This document shows, piece by piece, positions 36,849 through 45,383 of a DNA stretch of 64,000 nt (within the stretch, counting starts at the first letter, position 1; every line of letters starts with the position of its first letter). A program made the position numbers and the translations under genes. The notes beneath the pieces are model-generated. The model saw nothing but the letters and a program-made list of their open reading frames with translations, was not told the DNA's origin and did no database searches. Source of the DNA: Anaerobacillus sp. CMMVII (GTDB lineage Bacteria > Bacillota > Bacilli > Bacillales > Anaerobacillaceae); the NCBI RefSeq assembly GCF_025377685.1, contig NZ_JACEHK010000009.1:1-64000 (forward strand), written 5' to 3'.

Positions 36849-37561
36849 CTAGCTTTCATATTCTAGTAGTTCTGAAACTGTGGTGAAAGTATATCCTTGT
36901 TGCTTTAAAGACGTTATGATTTGACAAACAGAATCTAGGGACTCTCTTCGACTCTCATACATGACATGCAGCAAAATGATGGAGCCTGGCTCTACATTTT
37001 GTAAGACATGCTCAACGATTTTTTTGAGTCTGAAGCCACTTCAGGATAGGTCTCAGGTTCAATATTCCATAATATAGTTTTACGTTCTTCCTTAAAAAGA
37101 TAATACGGTAGAACTAGTAATTTTTTCCCGAATGGTGGACGAAAATGAATATCTCCTTCATAGCCAATTTTCCGAATTAGCTCATCTGTTTTTTCAAGTT
37201 CAGCTTTTATAAAGGATGGCGATTTAAACACCATTCGCTGATGTGAGTAAGAGTGGTTACCAATTTCATGTCCTTCCAAGGCGATTTGTACGGCATCATC
37301 ATAATATCTCTCGATTTCATCGCCTGTTTAATAGAACGTTCCCTTTACGTTCTCCTCTCGTAAGATAGTTAATATTTCATTAGTATTCACACCAGGTCCA
37401 TCATCAAACGTTAGGGCAACTACCCTTTCACTAGTCTCCACTTTTCCAACTGGCTTTGTGAAAAATTGAAAATTTCTAGAGCTTGCAAGTTCGTTTGTAA
37501 AATAAACGATCGAAAAAAACAAAACAAAAACAACACTAATACGTATGAATATTTTTTTCAT
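36849..37561 (-). pseudogene. Polysaccharide deacetylase, two frameshifts
   Basis: NodB/CE4 family. ATG 37561 (MKKIFIRISVVFVLFFSIVY) gives a membrane anchor. The catalytic motif ALTFDDGPGVNTNEIL is followed by a break at about 37328 (one T missing). Motif HEIGNHSYSH, motif RPPFGKK and WNIEPETYP follow, then a second break at 37019-37025 (seven Ts on the plus strand for eight). The tail SIILLHVMYESRRESL ends at 36849. It would deacetylate peptidoglycan or another wall polymer outside the membrane. Confidence 0.85.
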
Positions 37562-37766
37562 ATTTCCTCCAAGTCTCACTAACGTTAAGATAAAATTGTT
37601 ATTTAAATAGTTTAGCATGTTTTAAATGGTTTGTGAGATCAAATACAATAAACCCCGACCAATGTTATTAACGGGTTTACTTCATAGGTGCAAAACGGTA
37701 AAACAAAACATCATTACAAAGTAAATCGCACAATTTCCACACTGTTTTTCACAGTATAATTCACAC

Positions 37767-37803
37767 GAAAAAAGGCTTCGAGAATTTTTTTCTAAGCCTT
37801 TTA
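37767..37803. terminator. Hairpin in the intron 3' exon
   Basis: AAAAGGCTT ... AAGCCTTTT with inner GA/TC pairs and T-runs. It lies about 24 bases beyond the 3' end of the group II intron on the minus strand and may be the original terminator of the interrupted intergenic region. Confidence 0.65.
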
Positions 37804-37826
37804 ATTTTAATTGCTTATTGATACGA

Positions 37827-40536
37827 ATAGGTAAGGGTTTGAAGTTATCGCTCCCTTTTCCCCTCGTTCACACCGTACATGAGACTTTCACCTCATACGG
37901 CGTTCCAACTAATCCAATCCATTCAATTCTATGTATTTAATGAAGCAATTTAATTTTTCCAAAGTCTAGATTGATGTATTTCTGCATTGTTTTCTTAATT
38001 CGTTAACCTTTTCTAACTGCTTTCGATTGAGCCGAAGCGCAGTTAATAAAGCTTTTATTTTATCAGTGTCTTTGAGATGTACAAGTCGATGCACACTTTC
38101 ATGTAGCACGATTAAATTTGAATATCCATCATCTTTCGAAAGATGATAAGGATTTTTATGATGACAATGCCAATCGTTTAAGCCCAGTTCAACACCTGAG
38201 ACTGCACATTTTCCGTATTGGGCAATGAACTTACTTATTCGATTGTCGTTATATTCAATTGTTCGATTTGGGATAAAGTTTTTCATTATATGACTGAGTA
38301 TCTTTTTATTGATAGCTTTAAGATTTTCGTGTAGTTTTTCTCTTCCTTCGGCAGTGTAGTTGCACGTACCTTGAGAAAAGCATAGATTTGTTTTATGTCT
38401 TTGAGCGTGAATTGGGACGAAAACCATATTCTGAATTTTGTATAGTTTAGCCTTACATCCTTTATAACGCTTTTGTAAAGTACTAGTCATATCTGAAAAT
38501 TTCGCTTCTGTTCTAATGTCTTTTAAACGATTATAAAGTGTTTTCTGAAGAAAAGAGCTCAACTCACTTAAATTTTTCATAATCCTTGTTGCTACTGAGT
38601 AATAATTTTGGATTCCCATAACGACTGTATTGAAATGCCAAACGGTTTCAGCACAAGGTTTCTTTTGTATAGTTTTAATACAATCTTTAATTTTAATAAG
38701 TGCAGTTGCTTTTGCTTTCTTTGTCATATTCGACTTCGCTACATAACCCATTCTTGTTTTACCTTTCCTAATCGCTCGGAATGTAAAACCAAGAAACTCT
38801 GACGAGTTTTTCTTTAAATTAATAACCTTTGACTTTTCTTCGCTTGTTTCAAGGTGTAATCTTGTTTTGAGGAAATCCTTTATAGCACAATTCATCCTCA
38901 TTGCTTGTGAACGTGTGCGACACAAAACCTTGAAATCATCTGCATATCTTACGATATAGCACTCTTTTAAATTCGATTGTTTAAGTACTTTTACTTTATC
39001 GCCGTTTCGTTTGTAGGGATGATTGGTTACGAATGTCTCCCATTGATTACTAATCCACCAATCTAGTTCGTTGAGAACTATGTTGGATAATAACGGGGAG
39101 AGAATACCGCCTTGTGGTGTTCCTTTAGTTGGTATCCCTTCGCCATCAATCTCAGCTTTCAAAAGCTTTGAAATGACGGCAAGCAGCGCTTTGTCTCTAA
39201 TCCCTAAAGACCATATTTGTTTTAGTAGCTTACTATGACTAACATTATCAAAGAAGCCTTTAATATCAACATCTATACAGTGATAGAGACCCACCATATT
39301 AATGAGGGACTCAAATCTTGCTTTTGCGTGATGTGTGCTTCTATTTGGTCTAAAACCGTAGCTATGTTTATGGAATTTCGCTTCGCAAATTGGCTCTAAA
39401 ACTTGTAAAATACTTTGTTGTAGAATTCTGTCCCATATCGTAGGAATGCCTAAAGGTCGTTTTTTCCCGTTTGATTTTGGTATAAAGACACGTCTGACTT
39501 TTTCTGGGCTATATGATTGAAGCATCTTCTGAACTTTATTTATTACTTTTTCAACAGACAAATATTTTACATCTTCAATTGTTAACTTATCCGTCCCTGC
39601 TGTTTTACTTCCAGTATTTCTTTTTATGTTTCGATAAGCAAGGCGAATATTTTCATTAGAACTAATCAGTTTCATTAATTCATAAAAGTTTTGACCATCA
39701 ACACTCTGAGTGTATAAATTATCATAGCTGTGTTGCATATCATAATACTCGTTGTGTCTCAGTTTCTTCCGTTTTAGCAAGTCGGTGACTCCCTTGGGAG
39801 TTGAACCTCTTTTAGTCTTACAAGAACCTTATTAATCGATAAAGAACTGTCTAACATGGTTGAATGTTCCTTTATTAGTCTAGTGGCTATCCCTCCGTGC
39901 GGATTAGACATTTCATTGGTACTGTGCCACCACTTTCACTGATACTAAAATAAGTTATACAATAGCTAATCTCATTATTGCTTTCCTAATTACCATTTCT
40001 TTAGGAGTAAGCCCTCCATGTTATCAGCTTACAACGTTGAATTATATCTATTATGGAATGAACTTAGGTGCTTCCTCTAAGCCTGTTAGCCGTTCATATG
40101 CCTGTAACATATCATGGACTTTCATAATAGCGAGTCTTACTCATCCACTGCTAACTTCACAATTTGGTGATGTACACATTTCTATGTAGTAAGCGTTTAG
40201 ACCCGTACATTCAGAAGTTCGTCAGCGTAGCCCTTTATTATAGGCTTTTTGCATTCTCACCCTATTCATTCAACTCAAGCATCATGATTTACACCACCCC
40301 CTCGGGTAGGCTTTCGTCAGCTTTATCTGTTACGGTAAATTCTCACGCCTTTTTGCCGAGCTTATAACACTATCAATCTTACTAATTATAGTGCTATTCG
40401 ACTAAGAGAGAGCCCTTCAAGACGTTACTCAATCATTTGACTCTTCGATATAACCCTTCAACTCCCCGAAGGGAATTGTCTACCTTTTACCTGAGTAATG
40501 TGACCATTCTCAATTTGTGGTAGAAACATTTCGCAC
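37827..40536 (-). mobile_element. Group II intron (complete-looking)
   Basis: The 5' end is set by GTGCG (minus strand, from 40536), the group II 5' splice consensus. About 755 bases of RNA (domains I-III) precede the maturase ORF in domain IV. Domain V is at about 37869-37906 on the minus strand, with GCCGTATGAGG, a GAAA loop and CATGTACGG. Domain VI follows and the 3' end is near ACCTAT (about 37827, uncertain by a few bases). It is in an intergenic position between the aspartyl-protease pair and the deacetylase. Its sequence is unbroken, unlike many neighbours. Confidence 0.85.
37966..39780 (-). CDS. ltrA: Group II intron reverse transcriptase/maturase (LtrA)
   Basis: 604 residues. RT domain with RRVFIPKSNGKKRPLGIPT, YGFRPNRSTHHAK, KGTPQGGILSPLLSNIVLNE and the active site YIVRYADDFKVL. 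Maturase X domain follows. The C-terminal HNH endonuclease shows CAVSGVELG, HCHHKNP and ESVHRLVH. All three activities of a mobile LtrA appear present. The start at 39780 lies inside intron domain IV. Confidence 0.95.
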   Translation of the reverse strand: MLKRKKLRHNEYYDMQHSYDNLYTQSVDGQNFYELMKLISSNENIRLAYRNIKRNTGSKTAGTDKLTIEDVKYLSVEKVINKVQKMLQSYSPEKVRRVFIPKSNGKKRPLGIPTIWDRILQQSILQVLEPICEAKFHKHSYGFRPNRSTHHAKARFESLINMVGLYHCIDVDIKGFFDNVSHSKLLKQIWSLGIRDKALLAVISKLLKAEIDGEGIPTKGTPQGGILSPLLSNIVLNELDWWISNQWETFVTNHPYKRNGDKVKVLKQSNLKECYIVRYADDFKVLCRTRSQAMRMNCAIKDFLKTRLHLETSEEKSKVINLKKNSSEFLGFTFRAIRKGKTRMGYVAKSNMTKKAKATALIKIKDCIKTIQKKPCAETVWHFNTVVMGIQNYYSVATRIMKNLSELSSFLQKTLYNRLKDIRTEAKFSDMTSTLQKRYKGCKAKLYKIQNMVFVPIHAQRHKTNLCFSQGTCNYTAEGREKLHENLKAINKKILSHIMKNFIPNRTIEYNDNRISKFIAQYGKCAVSGVELGLNDWHCHHKNPYHLSKDDGYSNLIVLHESVHRLVHLKDTDKIKALLTALRLNRKQLEKVNELRKQCRNTSI

Positions 40537-40645
40537 AACTATTGCACTCGTTACTTTAAGTGTACCATTTCACATAGCCACAATTTTCTATTTTAACTCT
40601 TATGTTTAATAATGCTAAAATAAAAATGCCCCCTTTAAAAGAGGA

Positions 40646-41032
40646 CTACTTTATGGATATATTAAACTGTTTCAAATCAATAATAAGACCTACTTCTTTC
40701 ATGAAGTCAAAGCCGATAATACCATCAATCTCAAGACCATAATCCATTGCCCCTAATTCAACATGGAAGTTTTGAATTGCTATTTCATCGTTAATAGAGA
40801 TTTCATCTATGTTTTTAGTATAAACAAACTCAAGGCCACCGACTCCTTGAATCGTTTGAGTTACATCATTTGCTTCTGGTTTTATCCCTATTTCTTCGAG
40901 TTTGTTAACATTAAAAATTGTTCCAGCAGATCCAGTATTAATTAAAACATTTTCTGATTTTAAGCTTTGCCCTCGAAAAGTAACTGTAGCTTCTATAAAT
41001 GGTAAATCTGACAATTCCCTTATCTTAATCAT
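40646..41032 (-). CDS. Retropepsin-like aspartyl protease fold with Asn at the catalytic position
   Basis: 128 residues, a single retropepsin-like domain. The expected DTG/DSG motif reads VLINTGSAGTIFNV, with AAT (Asn) where the catalytic Asp should be. The flap and second strand regions (GVGGLEFVYT, GIIGFDFMKEVGLIIDL) are conserved. It probably dimerises. With Asn it should be inactive or a binding-only fold. It overlaps the upstream gene by 4 bases. Confidence 0.75.
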   Translation of the reverse strand: MIKIRELSDLPFIEATVTFRGQSLKSENVLINTGSAGTIFNVNKLEEIGIKPEANDVTQTIQGVGGLEFVYTKNIDEISINDEIAIQNFHVELGAMDYGLEIDGIIGFDFMKEVGLIIDLKQFNISIK

Positions 41033-41286
41033 ATTTTTCTAAGTCCAGTCCATTTCTTCTCACGTATTTCAAGATCTTCCCTAGATGTATGAAAGAAGTA
41101 AAGTTCACGGTTAGACTTTTGCTTGTGTAATTCATTATGACGACGGAATGCGTCCATTGAGTCGTCAAAGCAATCTATTACCGCAATCTCATCTACTATA
41201 CGATAATTATTATCTGAGTGAGCTTCAATTGCTTCAAATACAACCCATTTATCTGGATATGCTTTTCGAACATCCTCCCATAACAT
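41029..41286 (-). CDS. Small protein paired with the retropepsin-like gene
   Basis: 85 residues, starting MLWEDVRKAYPDKWVVFEAIEAHSD. Soluble, with aromatic and charged residues and a basic C-terminus (KKWTGLRKI). ATGA overlap with the downstream retropepsin-like gene indicates translational coupling, so they probably work together. No family named. GGGGGAG ribosome site precedes it. Confidence 0.65.
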   Translation of the reverse strand: MLWEDVRKAYPDKWVVFEAIEAHSDNNYRIVDEIAVIDCFDDSMDAFRRHNELHKQKSNRELYFFHTSREDLEIREKKWTGLRKI

Positions 41287-41425
41287 TTATACTCCCCCTT
41301 TGTGAAGTAGTGATTTCTATTTCTATTTTATCAAATTTCTTTAATACACCTCAAATTTTTTTATTCAAGATAAGTTTCCGTTAGTTGAGTAAAGAATTTG
41401 ACCTTTTACTTCAAGTGAAATTAAT

Positions 41426-41734
41426 TTACATATATTGAATGATCAAAATGAAAAATACACCAGTTAACCAAATTAGCAGAATAAAAAACATTCTTTGGTT
41501 ACCGATTCTTTTATCTTTCCAATCTTCTAATGAAGGTAATAACACATAACCTATTAGGATAATTATCAACCCTACAACCAGTACAGTTTGAATAGACATA
41601 ATTATTCCAATAAGAAGAAGAGATGCACCAATAATTAATAAAATAAATTCTCCAAGTTTAAAAGGGTTTTTTAAACTCAATTTAAATTGTTCCATTTCCT
41701 CTTTGGTAAAAAATATAATATTTTCCTTCGGCAA
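41426..41734 (-). CDS. Small membrane protein of unknown function
   Basis: 102 residues with an acidic N-terminus (MPKENIIFFTKEEMEQF) and three hydrophobic helices near residues 28-45, 47-65 and 83-100. Preceded by GGGGGAGAAGG. Orphan-like, within the minus-strand run of small genes. Confidence 0.6.
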   Translation of the reverse strand: MPKENIIFFTKEEMEQFKLSLKNPFKLGEFILLIIGASLLLIGIIMSIQTVLVVGLIIILIGYVLLPSLEDWKDKRIGNQRMFFILLIWLTGVFFILIIQYM

Positions 41735-41850
41735 TCCTTCTCCCCCTTATTTGATACGACCTAGGCTCAGGCGCACTCGTATTCGTTACTTGAATAACCT
41801 TTATTGCATTTTATTTACTAAATCAAGCAGTGTTTGTTTAACTTCACCTA

Positions 41851-41916
41851 ATCGTTAGCACCACAAGCGATAACCCTGTTCATTTATTGCGTTCGTTACT
41901 TCAAAAATGGTAACGC
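41851..41916 (-). repeat. Array spacer, B-type
   Basis: Contains ATCGTTAGCACCAC, shared with the spacer at 42921, and a GTAACG / CGTTAC hairpin. It directly follows the stop of the small membrane gene at 41916. Confidence 0.5.
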
Positions 41917-42118
41917 TATTGCATTTTGGTACTAATAATCTCAGTTTCTTTCTGCGTTTTACCAATAAGTTTTCCAGTTAGAAGTAAAACCGCTCCGATT
42001 ACCAGCATTCCATAAAAAACGATTGAGAGTTCATAAAACCGAGAGGATAAACAATTGAACTTACTATTACACCCAATCCAAAAGAACTAATGCCATTCCC
42101 GACTAACTTTTTTCTCAT
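41916..42118 (-). pseudogene. Small two-TM protein, one-base frameshift
   Basis: ATG 42118 with AAAGGAGATGAG upstream. It encodes MRKKLVGNGISSFGLGVIVS, then breaks at 42035-42038 (four Ts on the coding strand where five are needed) and continues YELSIVFYGMLVIGAVLLLT ending KETEIISTKMQ. About 67 residues with two helices if corrected. Function unknown. Confidence 0.55.
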
Positions 42119-42300
42119 TAATCTCATCTCCTTTTTGTAGTTTCAATACCCGTCAAAACAAAATTCTAATTTTTCTAATATTATTTACGGAAGTATACAA
42201 TATAGTGTTTCAGATTTAAAATCTTGTTCAAGTATTCTGTTCTTGCTTAAGTTAGGAATACCTATCTTAATTCCAGTCTTTTTCCATATGTTATCCTTCT

Positions 42301-42362
42301 CAACAATCCTGCTCCAACACTTAAACAAAAGCGTCACTGCTGCTGTTCCAGTAAATCTTTCT
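42301..42362 (-). repeat. Array spacer, C-type
   Basis: Holds CAATCCTGCTCC and CACTGCTGCTGTTCCAGTAAA, shared almost exactly with the spacer at 57682 and related to 44655. The larger 42119-42705 gene-free stretch also has a 7-bp hairpin (TATCAAC/GTTGATA) near 42634-42658 and otherwise unassigned sequence. Confidence 0.55.
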
Positions 42363-42705
42363 TATCTACAGTATGTTTTTCCACCGTATTCAACGTTAGC
42401 AAAGAGAGAGAAAATGCCCGTTTACTATCTTTGTAGAAGCATTATCTACAGTTAATATTTATAGTTTTCAACGTATTCAACGACAGGACTTTACGTGGAG
42501 GGGTGGGTATGATAGGCTTGGATGCCTTTTGAAACAACGGCTTCAGACTTTCAAGTACAATCATGCCCGCAGAGGCTCCACTTCAAGTCCTTAACCACTT
42601 ATCTTGGCATCCATGTACACAAAGATAAAAGGTGCATTATATCAACGTTTTATTGTTGATACTGGAGATAAGGAAGCGTTACTTCAATAAAAATCTTTAA
42701 AAATG

Positions 42706-42888
42706 TCACTTCAAGTTTTTAGTCCTAGCTAAAATTTCAGAAACACCCATAGCTATACTTGCATTTAGCATTGCGAATATTGAGATAATCATAGATACAC
42801 TATCTGAATCACTAAAAAAGCCCATTACAAAAAATATAAAGGCAAATAAAAATACAAGTGTGCCAAAAATAGATAAAAACCTTCCCAT
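42706..42888 (-). CDS. Small two-TM protein (60 aa)
   Basis: MGRFLSIFGTLVFLFAFIFF followed by a short acidic loop (SDSDSV) and a second helix, ending in LARTKNLK. ATG 42888 has GAGGTGAG upstream. No family recognised. The next spacer upstream is of the repeated kind. Confidence 0.55.
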   Translation of the reverse strand: MGRFLSIFGTLVFLFAFIFFVMGFFSDSDSVSMIISIFAMLNASIAMGVSEILARTKNLK

Positions 42889-42920
42889 TATTTCTCACCT
42901 CATTCAATAAGTGTTTCTTT

Positions 42921-42990
42921 AGCAATCCTGCTTCGTTAGCACCACGACGGAAGCAACAGCGTCTTGCACTAAATGCTCCCAGATAGTTTA
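42921..42990 (-). repeat. Array spacer, A-type
   Basis: Contains AGCAATCCTGCTTCGTTAGC and ACCACGACGGAAGCAACAGC (plus-strand reading). It shares the first block with the spacers at 42301, 45040 and 57682, and the TTAGCACCAC block with 41851. A separate hairpin ACCTTGATTAATCAAGGT lies at 43009-43026. Confidence 0.55.
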
Positions 42991-43078
42991 AGTACACTAC
43001 TTCACAAAACCTTGATTAATCAAGGTTTTTATTGTTGGGCTATAGCACTCGTTCAAAACCATTATGCTATACTTAAAT

Positions 43079-43900
43079 TTATTTCTTCCATTCCTCTAAA
43101 AAAGTACGGATTTGTTCATTTGGCATCGCCATTCCAGATATAAAATGTCGAAAAAGATTATAATTCCCACCTATATGTATACCCACTATCTCCAAGTTTT
43201 CATTAATCAAAGCGCTGCCGCTACTTCCTTCTGATACTAGAGCTGTATGCTCCAACATTGGATGTTGTCTTTTTCCTATTTCGTCACCAAAAGTCCTAAG
43301 TTTCTTACTGCTTATTTTTCCAATTGTAACAACATTTCTTTTACCATATGGATTACTCATAGATGCAACAATGTCCCCATACTTAGGGTTTTCATCTGCA
43401 ACTGGCAGTACATTATAGTGATCATCAGTTATAAAACTAATTATAGCTAAATCATATTCATCATTTACATGCTCGATTAAGACAACAGGAAATTGTTGAT
43501 AATATTTAGCTCCTCCCTGAAACTGCCCGCCTTTACTTAGGTAGTCTACATAGTCTAGATCATCATACCCCATAACAACAAACTGAGTATCATCTATATT
43601 ATCTATTTCTGAAATCACATGGTTGGCAGTCAGTGCAAAGTAACGATTACCTTCTTTTCCGATAATCACTCCACTAGCGCCAGGTGAAATTGATATAGAT
43701 CGCCCGTTTTCATCATCGATATTCTCTAGACGAACAATTTTAATATTCGCTGAAATTGCTTCTTTTTCAATTTTTTCTATTAGTCCACTATACATCGCTT
43801 TGTTAAAGAACAATTTATTATTAATTAAGGGATGAAAAAAGAAAATACTCATTATAAAAAAGACTATTAACAAAAACAGTATTAAATGTTTGATTCTCAT
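43079..43900 (-). CDS. Membrane-anchored trypsin-like serine protease
   Basis: 273 residues. One N-terminal membrane helix (HLILFLLIVFFIMSIFFF), then a chymotrypsin-fold domain: His in FALTANHVIS, Asp in NDEYDLAIISF, Ser in SEGSSGSALINE. No PDZ domain follows, so it is shorter than HtrA/DegP. It should act outside the membrane. Lies in the minus-strand array of accessory genes. Confidence 0.82.
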   Translation of the reverse strand: MRIKHLILFLLIVFFIMSIFFFHPLINNKLFFNKAMYSGLIEKIEKEAISANIKIVRLENIDDENGRSISISPGASGVIIGKEGNRYFALTANHVISEIDNIDDTQFVVMGYDDLDYVDYLSKGGQFQGGAKYYQQFPVVLIEHVNDEYDLAIISFITDDHYNVLPVADENPKYGDIVASMSNPYGKRNVVTIGKISSKKLRTFGDEIGKRQHPMLEHTALVSEGSSGSALINENLEIVGIHIGGNYNLFRHFISGMAMPNEQIRTFLEEWKK

Positions 43901-43999
43901 CTCTCATAACCTTTCTAAGAAGTTTTCTGTTTCTAAGAAAAAGAAACGTTTTTCATACTGAAACAAAAGCGCTAATGCTACTGATGTATTAACCTGTTC

Positions 44000-44062
44000 G
44001 TTTGTAAATAAATTCCACAAAAATAGCGTTAATTCCTTCTTGAATTAACGCCCTGATAGTTG
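44000..44062 (-). repeat. Array spacer, D-type
   Basis: Perfect 10-bp hairpin GCGTTAATTC (44026-44035) / GAATTAACGC (44042-44051), preceded by TTTGTAAATAAATTCCACAA. Near-identical spacers are at 57921 and 58821. Confidence 0.65.
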
Positions 44063-44087
44063 AAGAAGAAAAAGTTAAAAATACTCC

Positions 44088-44594
44088 TTATATTTTCCCA
44101 ACCATAAACAAGTTCAGAAAGTTTTTTTCCTGCAACACTTCAACAGCATCTAAATTTTTTCCACCAAGCGCTTCGTAAAAAAGACGAGATGTATTATCTT
44201 CTAAAACAAGAACAAGCATTGAGTTTAATCCCATTCCACTAATTTCATCTATGATTGGTTTAACAAGCGCTTTTCCATAACCTTGCCCTTGATACTCTTT
44301 TAAAACATAAATAGCATATAACTCCCCATTATAGCCATTATATTTACCACTTCTTTCTTTACCTCCAGAAGAAAAACCAACTATCTCTCCTTCACTGTTT
44401 TCTGCCACATATACACTGCCATTTGGAATGTTATTTACCCATATCTGTTCCCGTCTTTCATATGTTAAATTTATTAGGTATTCATCAGGAACAATATTTG
44501 CATATGTTGTCTTCCAACTGTTGACATGCACTTTACCTATCCCTTAAGCATCGGCAATAACTGCCTTTCTAATTTTGAATAACCTTTTATCCAT
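44088..44594 (-). pseudogene. GNAT acetyltransferase with in-frame nonsense codon
   Basis: From ATG 44594 (MDKRLFKIRKAVIADA) with GAGGGGATGAG upstream, the frame meets TAA at 44544-44546 and then continues in the same frame GIGKVHVNSWKTTYANIVPD to the stop at 44088. The acetyl-CoA site YQGQGYGKALV and YEALGG are present. A substitution to TAA from CAA or AAA would explain it. Translation could restart at GTG or ATG just after the stop, giving a 147-residue truncated form. Confidence 0.75.
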
Positions 44595-44654
44595 TGTCTC
44601 ATCCCCTCTGTATACCAATAACACTAAATACTTTTTTTATTGAACAAACTTCAA

Positions 44655-44695
44655 GAAAAGCTTTACTGTTGCTGTTACAGTAAAGCTTTCGTTAA
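44655..44695 (-). repeat. Array spacer, E-type
   Basis: Perfect 13-bp stem AAAGCTTTACTGT (44657-44669) / ACAGTAAAGCTTT (44677-44689), followed by CGTTAATTAA. Closely related to 57682-57750. Confidence 0.65.
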
Positions 44696-44721
44696 TTAAA
44701 TAAGTACAAATCTAAGAAGTT

Positions 44722-45036
44722 TTATCTTACTCTCTTTTTTATAAAATCAATAATCGTTCCAACTAAAAACCAGTAGGATATGTTAATAAAATAAACTGCA
44801 AAATATAAATCATGAACCGCGTAAAATTTTATTTGTTCAAATAATGCCTGTAATAAATGAAAAAGTGGATTTGTAATACTTATTAAATATAGTAAAATAT
44901 TTTTATCGTCATAACCTAACCAATTAAATAAACATACACCTAAAACTATTATTGTTAGCCAAAATTTAAAAGACTTAATAATTCTGATAATATTACCCCC
45001 TATATAATCAAACCTAAAATTAAACCTTCTCTTCAA
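44722..45036 (-). CDS. Small membrane protein
   Basis: 104 residues if begun at the TTG at 45036, with three hydrophobic stretches and basic ends (MKRRFNFRF and FIKKRVR). The proposed start lies inside an AACCTGCTTCGTTAC-containing spacer (45037-45060), as if the spacer supplies the translation start. A later start after GGGGG near 44998 is possible. Function unknown. Confidence 0.5.
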   Translation of the reverse strand: MKRRFNFRFDYIGGNIIRIIKSFKFWLTIIVLGVCLFNWLGYDDKNILLYLISITNPLFHLLQALFEQIKFYAVHDLYFAVYFINISYWFLVGTIIDFIKKRVR

Positions 45037-45163
45037 TAAACCTGCTTCGTTACTTTAATTACATTCTTTCACAAATTCAATATTTCTTCTATTTTTATTT
45101 TAACATAAATATCCAAACACCTCTTATTTACATGCAAATTCACTTGCTAAATCGCACATAAAT

Positions 45164-45197
45164 CACATGGATGGAAATAAATATTTCCATCCATGTG
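45164..45197. repeat. 16-bp perfect palindrome
   Basis: CACATGGATGGAAATA and its exact complement with a 2-base loop. No gene overlaps it. Confidence 0.8.
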
Positions 45198-45253
45198 GAT
45201 AGGGGGGGATTACATTGTGATTTTAAGGCTATTCGAGAATAAACCTTAATACA

Positions 45254-45308
45254 ACAATAAAGAAACGCATGTGATTCCTGTGTGAAATCGCATGCGTTTC
45301 TTTATTGT
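45254..45308. repeat. 18-bp perfect inverted repeat
   Basis: ACAATAAAGAAACGCATG (45254-45271) and its complement (45291-45308), with a further GATT/AATC pairing in the loop. Adjacent to the right end of the tnpB element. Together with 45164 it fills the 45040-45384 gene-free stretch. Confidence 0.8.
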
Positions 45309-45383
45309 GGATGGCCTGACCGAAATTTTTAAGAAAAGCTCGCCAAAAACCGGAGTATAATGGATTGGCATCTCTAAGAGGAG

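Noticed and set aside
42243-42455. 70-aa open frame on the plus strand
   Set aside because: It is antisense to the repeated spacer at 42301 and lies against the strand of all neighbours; no ribosome site.
42812-42997. 61-aa frame reading GAFSARRCCFRRGANEAGLL
   Set aside because: It is the translation of the A-type spacer running into the 60-aa gene in another frame; the downstream ATG has the ribosome site.
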